Assembly: GCA_947628185.1 (NCBI GenBank) | Contig: CANQYW010000002.1 | Span: 117,443 to 181,442, forward strand | Direction of reading: 5' to 3' | From: an uncultured Oscillospiraceae bacterium | Lineage (GTDB): Bacteria; Bacillota; Clostridia; Oscillospirales; Oscillospiraceae | Length of the DNA: 64,000 nt | Shown: positions 17,977 through 29,375 of the stretch, piece after piece | Layout of the letters: each line of letters starts with the position of its first letter | How positions within the stretch are numbered: position 1 is the stretch's first letter | Position numbers and translations under genes: made by a program | Notes under the pieces: model-generated | Told to the model about the DNA's origin: nothing | The model's input: only the letters and a program-made list of their open reading frames with translations | The model's database searches: none

Positions 17977-18693
17977 TCACTTGAGTGCGAGCTTGAGTAG
18001 ATAAATGGCCAGCAGGTGCGCGGGATAGAATATGTAGAATCCCCACTGGATGAATTTGCTCTTTCTGCCACGCTGGCCGTTGTAGAGCCGGAGTATCGGT
18101 ATGGAGACGAAGATGCCCGTCCGCATGAGGGGCGTCACGTAGGCGTTGGTGAACACCGCCTGGAGACAGTGGAGCGACCCCACCACGGCGTGGGAGACGC
18201 TCTTCATATTTTTGCTCCTATGGAAAATGCCAAATCCCAGTATCATGAGCACCGCGATGTAGTTCCAGTCCGCGGGGTAGGCCAGTATGCAGCAGCAGCC
18301 GATGACGGCGAGCCGCAGCAGCACCGGCATATCCTTCGCGTTATAGGCCGAGAGGGCGATGAGCCCCAGCAGGAGCGAAAAAAGTACGTCCGTCGCCTGC
18401 CAGAACTCCAAAACGGAGAACCCCATGCATAGATTGTGCGGCACATGGGATACTACCGCCATCACAAAGAGCCGGGTCATGTATTTTTTGAGATTCGAGG
18501 TGTGGTAGTACCCCTCCGCTATGAAGTAGCACATTATCGGCGCCGTGAGCCGCCCCACAAACCGCAGCGGCCCGTATGCCCACGAGCTGTAGGGCACAAA
18601 CGCTATGGTGCAGTGGTCCACCACCATGGCTATTATCGCCAGTAGCTTTAGCTGATTTGATGTCAGTCCCCTTGCCTTGACTTCCGTCCCCAT
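17977..18693 (-). CDS. TraX family membrane protein
   Basis: LTSNQLKLLAIIAMVVDHC...RFVGRLTAPIMCYFIAEGYYHTSNLKKYM; AAGGAG RBS before the ATG at 18693. Confidence 0.85.
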   Translation of the reverse strand: MGTEVKARGLTSNQLKLLAIIAMVVDHCTIAFVPYSSWAYGPLRFVGRLTAPIMCYFIAEGYYHTSNLKKYMTRLFVMAVVSHVPHNLCMGFSVLEFWQATDVLFSLLLGLIALSAYNAKDMPVLLRLAVIGCCCILAYPADWNYIAVLMILGFGIFHRSKNMKSVSHAVVGSLHCLQAVFTNAYVTPLMRTGIFVSIPILRLYNGQRGRKSKFIQWGFYIFYPAHLLAIYLLKLALK

Positions 18694-18861
18694 GTCATTT
18701 CTCTCCTTCTTTGTGTGTTTTGATAGCAGACCAATAATAAACCACTTTATCAAATCTGTCAATATCTTTAGATATTATTTTTTTATGATAGCTAAAGTAA
18801 TTTGATAAGGAGGTATGTATCTTCTATTATTGATTACAAACACACATGTTTGGAGGTCGTT

Positions 18862-19203
18862 ATGTCTGACATTTCCAAATTTTTAGGGCAGCGCATACGG
18901 CAGCTACGGAACGAGCGGCACATGAGTCAGGAGGAGCTGGCGTTCAAGGCGGGGATAAGCGCGGCGCACTTAGGGCAGATAGAGCGAGCCCTCAAGACGC
19001 CCACGGTGGAGACGGCCGCCAGGATCGCCTCGGCGCTGTCCGTGCCGGTGCCGGAGCTCTTCTCCGACTCCGCCGCCCCTCCCCGCCCGGAGAACACGAC
19101 TATAGAGAAAATAAACGCCCACCTCTCCACGATGTCGGAGGATGAGCAAAAGGACTTCCTTCGGATAGTGAGGATCTTCAAAAACTACCGGAGGGTGAAG
19201 TAG
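18862..19203 (+). CDS. XRE-family HTH transcriptional regulator
   Basis: LGQRIRQLRNERHMSQEELAFKAGISAAHLGQIERALKTPTVETAARIASAL; GGAGG RBS. Confidence 0.92.
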   Translation: MSDISKFLGQRIRQLRNERHMSQEELAFKAGISAAHLGQIERALKTPTVETAARIASALSVPVPELFSDSAAPPRPENTTIEKINAHLSTMSEDEQKDFLRIVRIFKNYRRVK

Positions 19204-19216
19204 GGGGGTAAACTTT

Positions 19217-19245
19217 GGGCCGGGCGTTTTTAGAGCGCCCGGCCC
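19217..19245. terminator. Terminator hairpin between the XRE gene and pheT
   Basis: GGGCCGGGCG / GCGCCCGGCCC stem. Confidence 0.65.
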
Positions 19246-19271
19246 GTGTTATCTCTGCTGTTACTTGATTC

Positions 19272-21959
19272 TTATCTCAGCGTCGCGCCGAGGGTCTCCT
19301 CCAGGGACTTTAGTATCCGCGCCACGGTCTCGTCGGCGTCGGAGTCCTTGAGGGTGCCCTCGTCGGAGCGGAGGGTCAGGGAGTAGGCGGTGGAGCGCTT
19401 GCCCTCGGGGATGCCGGGGCCCTCGTAGATGTCAAAGAGCCGCACCTCCCGGAGGTATTTGCCCCCGGCCCGCTTTATGCAGCCCTCGATGGCCGCCACG
19501 GACACCTCATGCCCCGCGATGAGCGCCAGGTCCCTCGTGACTGAGGGGTACTTGGGCAGGGGCGTGTAGACCGGGTCGGGGCCGTGGACGGCGAGGAGCG
19601 CCTCGAAGTCGAGCTCCGCCGCGTAGAGCTCCTGGTCCTGGCCGTAGTTCTTGGCGCACAGGGGGTGTATCTCCCCGAGGATACCCACTCGCGTCTCCCC
19701 GCAGTACACCGCCGCGCACCGGCCCGGGTGGTAGGAGGGCTCATCGGCGCAGGGCTCGAAGACCACGTCCCGGGCCCGGATCTCCCGGAGCACCGCCTCC
19801 ACCGTGCCCTTCAGGGCGTAGAAGTCAATGTCCTCCCCGTAGGCACCGAGGGTCAGTATCTTCTTCTCGATGGCAAGGCCGTCGGGGCCGCCGGGGTAGT
19901 AGACACGGCCCAGCTCGTAGAGTTTCACGTCCTTATTGCGGAAGTTGCTGTTCCGGGCCAGGATCTCCAGCATGGAGGGGAGGGTGGTGGTACGCATTAT
20001 GGAGGTGTCCTCACCCAGGGGGTTTAGTATCTTGAAGGACTCCCGCCTGGGGTCCGACGACGGCCAGCGGATCTTGTCGTAGGCCGTGGGGGATATGAAG
20101 GAGTAGGTGATTATCTCGTTGTAGCCGCATGTCCTCACCGTCGCGCCCAGGCGGTTCTCAAGTTTCTGGGCCTCGGAGTAGCCGCCCTTTGTGGTCTCGC
20201 CCCGCATGAGTGTGCTGGGGAGGTTGTTGTAGCCGTAGAACCGGGCCACCTCCTCCGCAAGGTCCGCCATGCGCCGCACGTCGCCCCGCCAGGAGGGCAC
20301 GGAGACACGGCGGCCATCGACAATAAAGTCGAGGCTCCTGAGTATCCTGACCATCTCCTCCTCGGGGACGTCGGCGCCCAGAAGGGCGTTTATCTTCTCG
20401 GGCTCCAGTGTGAGCTCCACGGGCTCCGGCATCTTATTTTGAATGTCGATGACGCCGTCCAGCACCTCACCGGCCCCTAAGAGCTCCACGAGCTCGCAGG
20501 CGCGGTCCACGGCGGGGAGGGTATTCATGATGTCGAGCCCCTTCTCAAATTTCGCGCTGGCCTCCGTCCGCATGCCGAGAGCCAGTGCCCCCTTGCGGAT
20601 ACATGTGCCGTCGAAATTCGCGGACTCGAAGACAACGTCCGTGGTGTCCGCCACTATTTCCGAGTTGAGGCCGCCCATTATACCGGCGAGGCCCACGGCC
20701 CGGGTGTCGTCGGCTATCACCAGGTGGTTGGCGTTTAAGGTGTGGCGGGCGCCGTCGAGAGTCGTGAGCTCCTCGCCATCTTGCGCCCGGCGGACGATTA
20801 TCTTCCCGCCCTTCACGTAGCGGTAGTCAAAGGCGTGCATGGGCTGGCCGTACTCCAGCATAACGTAGTTCGTTATATCAACTATATTGTTTATAGGACG
20901 CACGCCCATGGACCTGAGGCGCTCCCGCATCCACTTGGGGGAGGGGGCGATGTGTACGTTCCGCACCATGCGGGCGGTGTACCTGGGGCAGAGGTCCGTA
21001 GCCGGGGTCTCCACCGTGAGGTAATCCGAGAGCTCCCCGGGGCCGCCGCCACGCACCACCGGCTCGTGGAGGGTGAGCTCCGCGCCGAAGGTGGCCGCCG
21101 CCTCCCGCGCAAGGCCGATGACAGAGAGGCAGTCGGGACGGTTGGGCGTTATCTCAAACTCCACCACCCGGTCGTCCGCGTTTATGACGGGCTTGATGTC
21201 GTCCCCGGGGGCGCAGTCCTCCCGGAGAACGAATATCCCGTCGGGGATGCAGTTGGGGAACTCCCGCTGTTCCGCGTGGATGTCCGCGAGGGTGCAGACG
21301 GTATTCTTCTTCGTGTTCACCATGAGGGTGTCGCCCGCGTGGATGTTCTGGCAGGGGGTCTCCACCGTGAGGGCGCTCTCCCCCAGGTCGAGGGCGCACT
21401 TCCAGGCGCCGTTCTCACCCGGCTCCACCGCCGTGACGGCGGCCACGCGCACGGGGCCGAATACCTTGTCCCCGGGCTTGGCCTCAGGGGATATGGAGGG
21501 CTTTTCCGGGTCGATGGGGCGGTAGTCGTTCACGAGCGCCGCGGCGGTTATAGTGGCGTAGGGGAAGTCCCGCTCGTCGAGCCCCAGTTCCCGGAGGGAG
21601 CAGAGCATACCGTTTGACTTGACGCCCCGGAGATTCCCCTTCTCTATCCTCTTCCCGCCGGGGAGGGTGGACCTGTGGAGCGCCACGGGGACGAGGTCGC
21701 CCACGTGTATGTTCCACGCGCCGGTGACTATCTGGACCGGCGACTCTTTGCCGATGTCCAGCTGGCACACCCACATGTGGTCGGAGTTGGGGTGGCGGAC
21801 CATCTCGGCCACGCGCCCCACCACCACGTTCGATATCTCCGCCCCCAGGTCCTGGGTGGACTCCACCTTGGAGCCGGAGAGTGTCATGGCCTCGGCGAAC
21901 TCCCTGTCGGAGGCCGTTATCTTCACAAACTCATCGAGCCATTTTCTACTTAAATTCAT
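19272..21959 (-). CDS. pheT: Phenylalanyl-tRNA synthetase beta subunit, with an extra OB-like segment
   Basis: 895 aa; MNLSRKWLDEFV, FEITPNRPDCLSVIGLARE, NIVDITNYVMLEYGQPMHAFD, C-terminal anticodon-binding domain. Confidence 0.95.
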   Translation of the reverse strand: MNLSRKWLDEFVKITASDREFAEAMTLSGSKVESTQDLGAEISNVVVGRVAEMVRHPNSDHMWVCQLDIGKESPVQIVTGAWNIHVGDLVPVALHRSTLPGGKRIEKGNLRGVKSNGMLCSLRELGLDERDFPYATITAAALVNDYRPIDPEKPSISPEAKPGDKVFGPVRVAAVTAVEPGENGAWKCALDLGESALTVETPCQNIHAGDTLMVNTKKNTVCTLADIHAEQREFPNCIPDGIFVLREDCAPGDDIKPVINADDRVVEFEITPNRPDCLSVIGLAREAAATFGAELTLHEPVVRGGGPGELSDYLTVETPATDLCPRYTARMVRNVHIAPSPKWMRERLRSMGVRPINNIVDITNYVMLEYGQPMHAFDYRYVKGGKIIVRRAQDGEELTTLDGARHTLNANHLVIADDTRAVGLAGIMGGLNSEIVADTTDVVFESANFDGTCIRKGALALGMRTEASAKFEKGLDIMNTLPAVDRACELVELLGAGEVLDGVIDIQNKMPEPVELTLEPEKINALLGADVPEEEMVRILRSLDFIVDGRRVSVPSWRGDVRRMADLAEEVARFYGYNNLPSTLMRGETTKGGYSEAQKLENRLGATVRTCGYNEIITYSFISPTAYDKIRWPSSDPRRESFKILNPLGEDTSIMRTTTLPSMLEILARNSNFRNKDVKLYELGRVYYPGGPDGLAIEKKILTLGAYGEDIDFYALKGTVEAVLREIRARDVVFEPCADEPSYHPGRCAAVYCGETRVGILGEIHPLCAKNYGQDQELYAAELDFEALLAVHGPDPVYTPLPKYPSVTRDLALIAGHEVSVAAIEGCIKRAGGKYLREVRLFDIYEGPGIPEGKRSTAYSLTLRSDEGTLKDSDADETVARILKSLEETLGATLR

Positions 21960-21982
21960 AGTCTCTTCCTTCCTGTATCCTA

Positions 21983-23008
21983 TCAGAACTGGCGGAGGAA
22001 CCGCACGTCATTCTCAAAGATGAGCCGGAGGTCGTCGATCATGAACCGTCTCATGGCGGTCCGCTCGAGACCGAATCCGAAGGCCCAGCCGGACCAGACC
22101 TCCGGGTCGATGCCGGCCATCTCCAGGACGTGGGGGTGGATCATCCCGGCGCCCAGGAGCTCTATCCAGCCCTCGCCCTTGCAGGTGGGGCAGCCGGCGC
22201 CGCCGCACTTGTGGCACTGGACGTCCACCTCGCAGCTGGGCTCGGTGAAGGGGAAGTGGTGGGGGCGGAAACGTGTCTTGGTGCCAGCGCCGTATAATTT
22301 CTCCACCACGGTGTTGAGGGTACCCTTGAGGTCCGCCATGGTGACACCCTTATCTATGACCATGCCCTCCACCTGGTGGAACATGGGTGAGTGGGTGGCG
22401 TCCACCTCGTCCTTGCGGTAGACGCGCCCGGGGGCGATAATGCGTATGGGCAGCTCCATGGAGTCCATGGCCCGCACCTGCATAGGGCTCGTCTGGCTGC
22501 GGAGCATGACGCGGCTGTCCCGGTCGAAGTAGAAGGTGTCTGACCAGTCCCGGCTGGGGTGGCCCTCCTCGGCGTTGAGGCGGTCGAAGTTGAGCTCCGC
22601 CAGCTCCACCTCGGGGCCGTCCAGGACTGTAAAGCCCATGCCGATGAATATCTCCTTCATCTCATCAAGGGCCACGTACATCGGGTGGCGTTTGCCCACG
22701 GTGACCTCCCGGCCCGGGACGGTGACGTCCAGGGCCTCGGACTTGAGCCGTGCCTCCAGGGCGGCGGCCTCCACCTTAGTTTTAGCGGCGGCGATGCCGG
22801 ACTCTATGGCGGCGCGGACGTCGTTGGCCAGCTGCCCCATAGCGGGTCTCTCCTCCGCCGGGAGGCGGCCCATCTCCCTGAGGATGGCGGTTATCTCGCC
22901 CTTCTTCCCCAGGTACTTCACCCGCAGCTCCTCAAGCTCCGCCTGACCGCTGACGGCCCCGAGGCGCGCCAGCGCCTCCTCACGTAATCTCGCAAGCTTT
23001 TCTCTCAT
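21983..23008 (-). CDS. pheS: Phenylalanyl-tRNA synthetase alpha subunit
   Basis: VTVGKRHPMYVALDEMKEIFIGMGF, THSPMFHQVEGMVID, GWAFGFGLERTAMRRFMIDDLRL. Confidence 0.97.
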   Translation of the reverse strand: MREKLARLREEALARLGAVSGQAELEELRVKYLGKKGEITAILREMGRLPAEERPAMGQLANDVRAAIESGIAAAKTKVEAAALEARLKSEALDVTVPGREVTVGKRHPMYVALDEMKEIFIGMGFTVLDGPEVELAELNFDRLNAEEGHPSRDWSDTFYFDRDSRVMLRSQTSPMQVRAMDSMELPIRIIAPGRVYRKDEVDATHSPMFHQVEGMVIDKGVTMADLKGTLNTVVEKLYGAGTKTRFRPHHFPFTEPSCEVDVQCHKCGGAGCPTCKGEGWIELLGAGMIHPHVLEMAGIDPEVWSGWAFGFGLERTAMRRFMIDDLRLIFENDVRFLRQF

Positions 23009-23044
23009 GATATCACTCCGAATTTAAATAAGAATTTTGGTTTG

Positions 23045-23275
23045 GGCAACAAAAAACGCCCCTTAAAAAGGGACGAAAAGAACTTTCCGCGGTACCACCC
23101 AAATTTGCGCCCAGCGCACGCTCTATGCCCTTAACGCGGGCGGACGCCGGTGATTGGCCGGGGCTCCGGGGCGAACCAAGCGCCGCCGCACAGGGTGATT
23201 TCAGCCGGGCCACCCCTCTCTAAAGTGCGGTAAAAGCGCTATTTTCCCCTTCTCAGCTCTTAACAGGCATAGTTT
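23045..23275 (-). promoter_or_regulatory. T-box leader of pheST
   Basis: Minus strand GGGTGGTACCGCGGAAAGTTC followed by CGTCCCTTTTTAAGGGGCGTTTTTT terminator, immediately upstream of pheS. Confidence 0.92.
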
Positions 23276-23367
23276 ATCACATACCGGCAGATTTAGCAAG
23301 GGTTTTTGCGCCGGAAAGTGTGAAATAGGTGTTGACGGAACTCTGTGGGATATTATGGCACAAAAAA

Positions 23368-23607
23368 TCACGAGAACTCCATTATCAGATGTGCGTTATC
23401 GCGGATGAGCTCGCGGAGGCGGTCGAGGTCTTCCTCGCTATAGCCGCGGATGTCCTCCCAGCGGTGCTCCGGCAGGATGCAGACCGCGCTGTGAAAGCCG
23501 TCCCGCTCGTCCGGCGTCTCAATGTACACCTTCACGGTGCCGTCCGGGCGCTGCTCGGAGTGGGTGATCTCGGTGTCGTCAGATAGTGTAAGATATGGGT
23601 ACATCAT
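23368..23607 (-). CDS. Small conserved-looking protein of unknown function
   Basis: MMYPYLTLSDDTEITHSEQRPDGTVKVYIETPDERDGFHSAVCILPEHRWEDIRGYSEEDLDRLRELIRDNAHLIMEFS; GGAGG RBS before 23607. The longer ORF reads through a noncoding repeat. Confidence 0.75.
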   Translation of the reverse strand: MMYPYLTLSDDTEITHSEQRPDGTVKVYIETPDERDGFHSAVCILPEHRWEDIRGYSEEDLDRLRELIRDNAHLIMEFS

Positions 23608-23646
23608 AGGGCGCCTCCAGAATCGTTTTCCCCGAAATGATTCAAG

Positions 23647-23761
23647 CCGAAGTTTTCGGAGGGAGGGGAGCTCGAGGGGAACCGTCAGGGTTCCGCCTTT
23701 CCAACCGGCCGATGTCTTCGGAGGGAGGGGAGCTCGAGGGGGACCGTCAGGGTCCCGCCTC
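23647..23761. repeat. Two-copy 62-bp-period tandem repeat with paired hairpins
   Basis: Units 23647-23699 and 23709-23761 share CGGAGGGAGGGGAGCTCGAGGGG...ACCGTCAGGGT..CCGCC. Confidence 0.85.
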
Positions 23762-23775
23762 GAATTAAATCTCAC

Positions 23776-23811
23776 CAAAAGAGAGAGCCCGCAAAGCGGA
23801 CTCTCTCTTTT
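23776..23811 (-). terminator. Terminator of tRNA-Ser
   Basis: AAAAGAGAGAG...CTCTCTCTTTT stem-loop just after the tRNA 3' end. Confidence 0.75.
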
Positions 23812-23903
23812 GGCGGAGAAGGAGGGATTCGAACCCTCGAGGAGCTTTTGACCCCTACACGATTTCCAATCGTGCGCGCTCGACCGGGCTACGCGACTTC
23901 TCC
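23811..23903 (-). tRNA. tRNA-Ser (GGA)
   Basis: Reverse complement GGAGAAGTCGCGTAGCCCGGTCGAGCGCGCACGATTGGAAATCGTG...GGTTCGAATCCCTCCTTCTCCGCCA. Confidence 0.95.
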
Positions 23904-24027
23904 GTGTGCTCCCGCCGGGTGTTTCCTTACTAAAGCCTTGTTATTATACTCAAATTCCCCGCCCTTGTCAAGGGCTTTTCCCCGCCGCCTTGAGTTTTTT
24001 TGGCGGCGGGGATATTTTTTCGCTTTC

Positions 24028-25968
24028 TTACGATATCCTGTGGCCCGCCGGGATCGCGTCCGGGACGGTGAGAAGGTGCAACTTCTCCTCGCCGTCCTCC
24101 TGCCCCACGGCGGAGAGGAGCATACCGCAAGACTCAAGGCCCATCATCTTCCGGGGCGGGAGATTCAATATCCCCAGCACCGTCTTCCCCACAAGCGCCT
24201 CCGGGGCGTAGTATTTGGCGATGCCGGAGAGTATCTGCCGGGGTGTGCCGGAGCCGTCGTCCAGGGTGAACTTTAAGAGCTTTTCGCTCTTGGGCACCCG
24301 CTCGCAGGTGAGGACCTTGAGGACCCGGATGTCGCACTTCGCGAAGTCCTCAATGGGCACGTCCGGGAGGACGGGGTCAACTTTCGGCGGGTTCTTCGCG
24401 GCGTGGTAGTCCTCGATCTCCTGGGCCTTCTTCGCGGGGTCGATGCGGGCGAAGAGTATCTCCGGCGCGCCGATGGTGTGGCCCTCCGGGATGGCGCCGA
24501 AGGTGGCGAGACTGTCCCAATCGGAGACGGGCAAGTTAAGCTGCCGGAAGATCCTCTCCGAGGTCTCCGGGAGGAAGGGCCCCAAGAGCGTGGCCGCGAA
24601 ACGCACGGCCTCCAGGAGGTTATATAGGACGGTGGCGAGGCGGGGCCTCTTCTCGGGGTCGCGGCCTAAGACCCAGGGCTGGGTCTCGTCCACATACTTA
24701 TTGGCCCGGCGCAGGAGGGCGAATATCTCGTCTATCGCCTCCGCCACGTGGAGAGTGTCCATCCGCTCCTCGCAGCGTTTTGGCGCGGCGAGGCAGAGCT
24801 CAATTAGCTCCGCGTCCACGGGCTCCAGGGTGGAGTTTCCGCCCACGACGCCGCCGAAATACTTATTCGTCATGGAGACGGTGCGGTTCACAAGGTTGCC
24901 AAGTATGTTCGCGAGGTCCGAGTTTATCCGCTCGACTATGAGGTCGTGGTTCATGGTGCCGTCGGAGGAGAAGGGTATCTCGTGGAGGAGGTAGTAGCGC
25001 ACGGCGTCCACGCCGTAGAGCTCCGCGAGGTCGTCCGCGTAGAGGACGTTGCCCTTGGACTTTGACATCTTGCCGTCGCTCATGAGGAGCCAGGGGTGGC
25101 CGAAGACCTGTTTCGGCAGGGGCTCGCCCAGGGCCATTAGAAATGCCGGCCAGTAGAGGGTGTGGAAACGCAGTATGTCCTTCCCGATGAGGTGGACGTC
25201 CGCCGGCCAGTACTTATGGTACTTCTCCCCGCTCTCGCCGTTCACCTCGTAGCCAAGGAAGGTGGTGTAGTTAAATAGGGCGTCCAGCCACACGTATACA
25301 ACATGCTTGGGGTCGCTGCGGACGGGTATCCCCCAGGTGAAACTTGTGCGGGAGATGCAGAGATCCTGTAATCCCGGCTTTAGGAAGTTATTCACCATCT
25401 CGTTCTTCCGGGCCTCCGGCTGGATGAACTCGGGGTGGGCCTCGATGTAGTCCATGAGGGGATTTGTATACTTGGAGAGGCGGAAGAAGTAGGCCTCCTC
25501 CTGGGCCCAGCGGACCTCACGGCCGCAGTCCGGGCACTTGTGGTCCTCCAGCTGGCTCTCCGTCCAGAAGGACTCGCAGGGGGTGCAGTACCAGCCCTCG
25601 TACTTCGATTTGTAGATGTCCCCGGTGGCCAGGAACCGCTCGAAGATGTCCTGTATCTTCCGCTCGTGCTCCGGGTCCGTTGTGCGGGCAAAGACGTCGT
25701 AACTTGTGTTCATGAGGTCCCAGATGCGGCGGATCTCGCCGGAGGCGCCGTCCACGAACTCCTGGGGCGTGACGCCCGCGGCCTTGGCCTTCTCCTCGAT
25801 CTTCTGGCCGTGCTCGTCGGTGCCGGTCTGGAAGTAGACGTCGTAGCCCGTCATGCGCTTAAAGCGGCAGATGGCGTCGGCTAAGACTATCTCGTAGGTG
25901 TTGCCGATGTGGGGCTTGCCGGAGGCGTAGGCTATAGCCGTTGAAAGGTAGAATCTTCCCTTGCTCAT
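24028..25968 (-). CDS. metG: Methionyl-tRNA synthetase with C-terminal tRNA-binding domain
   Basis: YLSTAIAYASGKPHIGNTYE, DGKMSKSKGNVLY (KMSKS), C-terminal FAKCDIRVLKVLTCERVPKSEKLLKFTLDDG. Confidence 0.97.
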   Translation of the reverse strand: MSKGRFYLSTAIAYASGKPHIGNTYEIVLADAICRFKRMTGYDVYFQTGTDEHGQKIEEKAKAAGVTPQEFVDGASGEIRRIWDLMNTSYDVFARTTDPEHERKIQDIFERFLATGDIYKSKYEGWYCTPCESFWTESQLEDHKCPDCGREVRWAQEEAYFFRLSKYTNPLMDYIEAHPEFIQPEARKNEMVNNFLKPGLQDLCISRTSFTWGIPVRSDPKHVVYVWLDALFNYTTFLGYEVNGESGEKYHKYWPADVHLIGKDILRFHTLYWPAFLMALGEPLPKQVFGHPWLLMSDGKMSKSKGNVLYADDLAELYGVDAVRYYLLHEIPFSSDGTMNHDLIVERINSDLANILGNLVNRTVSMTNKYFGGVVGGNSTLEPVDAELIELCLAAPKRCEERMDTLHVAEAIDEIFALLRRANKYVDETQPWVLGRDPEKRPRLATVLYNLLEAVRFAATLLGPFLPETSERIFRQLNLPVSDWDSLATFGAIPEGHTIGAPEILFARIDPAKKAQEIEDYHAAKNPPKVDPVLPDVPIEDFAKCDIRVLKVLTCERVPKSEKLLKFTLDDGSGTPRQILSGIAKYYAPEALVGKTVLGILNLPPRKMMGLESCGMLLSAVGQEDGEEKLHLLTVPDAIPAGHRIS

Positions 25969-25984
25969 ATGTTCGTTCACCGTC

Positions 25985-26341
25985 CTAATTATTACCAAGG
26001 AGCCCCTCGCCCAGGGGACGCCCGCCTAAGATGTGGAAGTGTAGATGGGGCACCGTCTGCCCCGCGTCCGGCCCGGCGTTGGAGATGACCCGGTAGCCGT
26101 TCGTGAGGCCCTCCGCTTTCGCGACTTTCGCTATGACGGCGAAGATGTGCCCCACGAGGGCGGCGTCGGACTCCGTAATCTCCGCAACAGACACGATATG
26201 CTCCTTCGGCACCACCAAGATGTGGGTTGGCGCCTGGGGCGCTATGTCCCGGAATGCGCAGCAGAGCTCGTCCTCGTAGACCTTCTGGGAGGGTATATCC
26301 CCTCCCGCTATCTTGCAAAAGAGACAGTTACTATCCCGCAT
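25985..26341 (-). CDS. hinT: HIT family protein (HinT-like)
   Basis: CLFCKIAGGDIPSQKVYEDE...TVPHLHFHILGGRPLG. Confidence 0.95.
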   Translation of the reverse strand: MRDSNCLFCKIAGGDIPSQKVYEDELCCAFRDIAPQAPTHILVVPKEHIVSVAEITESDAALVGHIFAVIAKVAKAEGLTNGYRVISNAGPDAGQTVPHLHFHILGGRPLGEGLLGNN

Positions 26342-26353
26342 GACTCTCACCTC

Positions 26354-26686
26354 TCACTTGTGTTCCGGCACCACGGCGAAGAACCGCAGGGGGCCGGGGC
26401 CGATGTTTATTAAACTGTGGGTGTGGCCCAGGGGGCAGTAACTCACGTCGCCGGGCGCGAGATGTTCCTCAGCGCCGTCGAAGATCATCTTGGCCTCCCC
26501 CTCCAGGATATATATGGTCTCGCTGGAGGTCTCGTGGGTGTGAAGTCCGATGGAGGCCCCCACGGCCAGCTCCCCCATCATTATCTTTATCCGGGGGTCG
26601 GTGTACATGCGGGTGGAGGTGACGCCCTCGCCGCCCTTAAAGCCGGGGATGTCGCTGCGCTCTATATTCTCAAAATCTATCTTCAT
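26354..26686 (-). CDS. Cupin domain protein
   Basis: GLHTHETSSETIYILEGEAKMIFDG...APGDVSYCPLGHTHSLIN. Confidence 0.88.
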   Translation of the reverse strand: MKIDFENIERSDIPGFKGGEGVTSTRMYTDPRIKIMMGELAVGASIGLHTHETSSETIYILEGEAKMIFDGAEEHLAPGDVSYCPLGHTHSLINIGPGPLRFFAVVPEHK

Positions 26687-26687
26687 A

Positions 26688-29348
<2,661 letters not shown>

Positions 29349-29375
29349 GTGGTCTCTTTCTCCTTATTTTTGGCG

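Noticed and set aside
20742-21617. 291-aa + strand ORF
   Set aside because: Antisense to pheT with no recognisable domain.
23980-24011. Strong hairpin CCCCGCCGCC/GGCGGCGGGG as metG terminator
   Set aside because: Its T-tract is on the + strand, opposite to metG; function unclear, so not annotated as the metG terminator.
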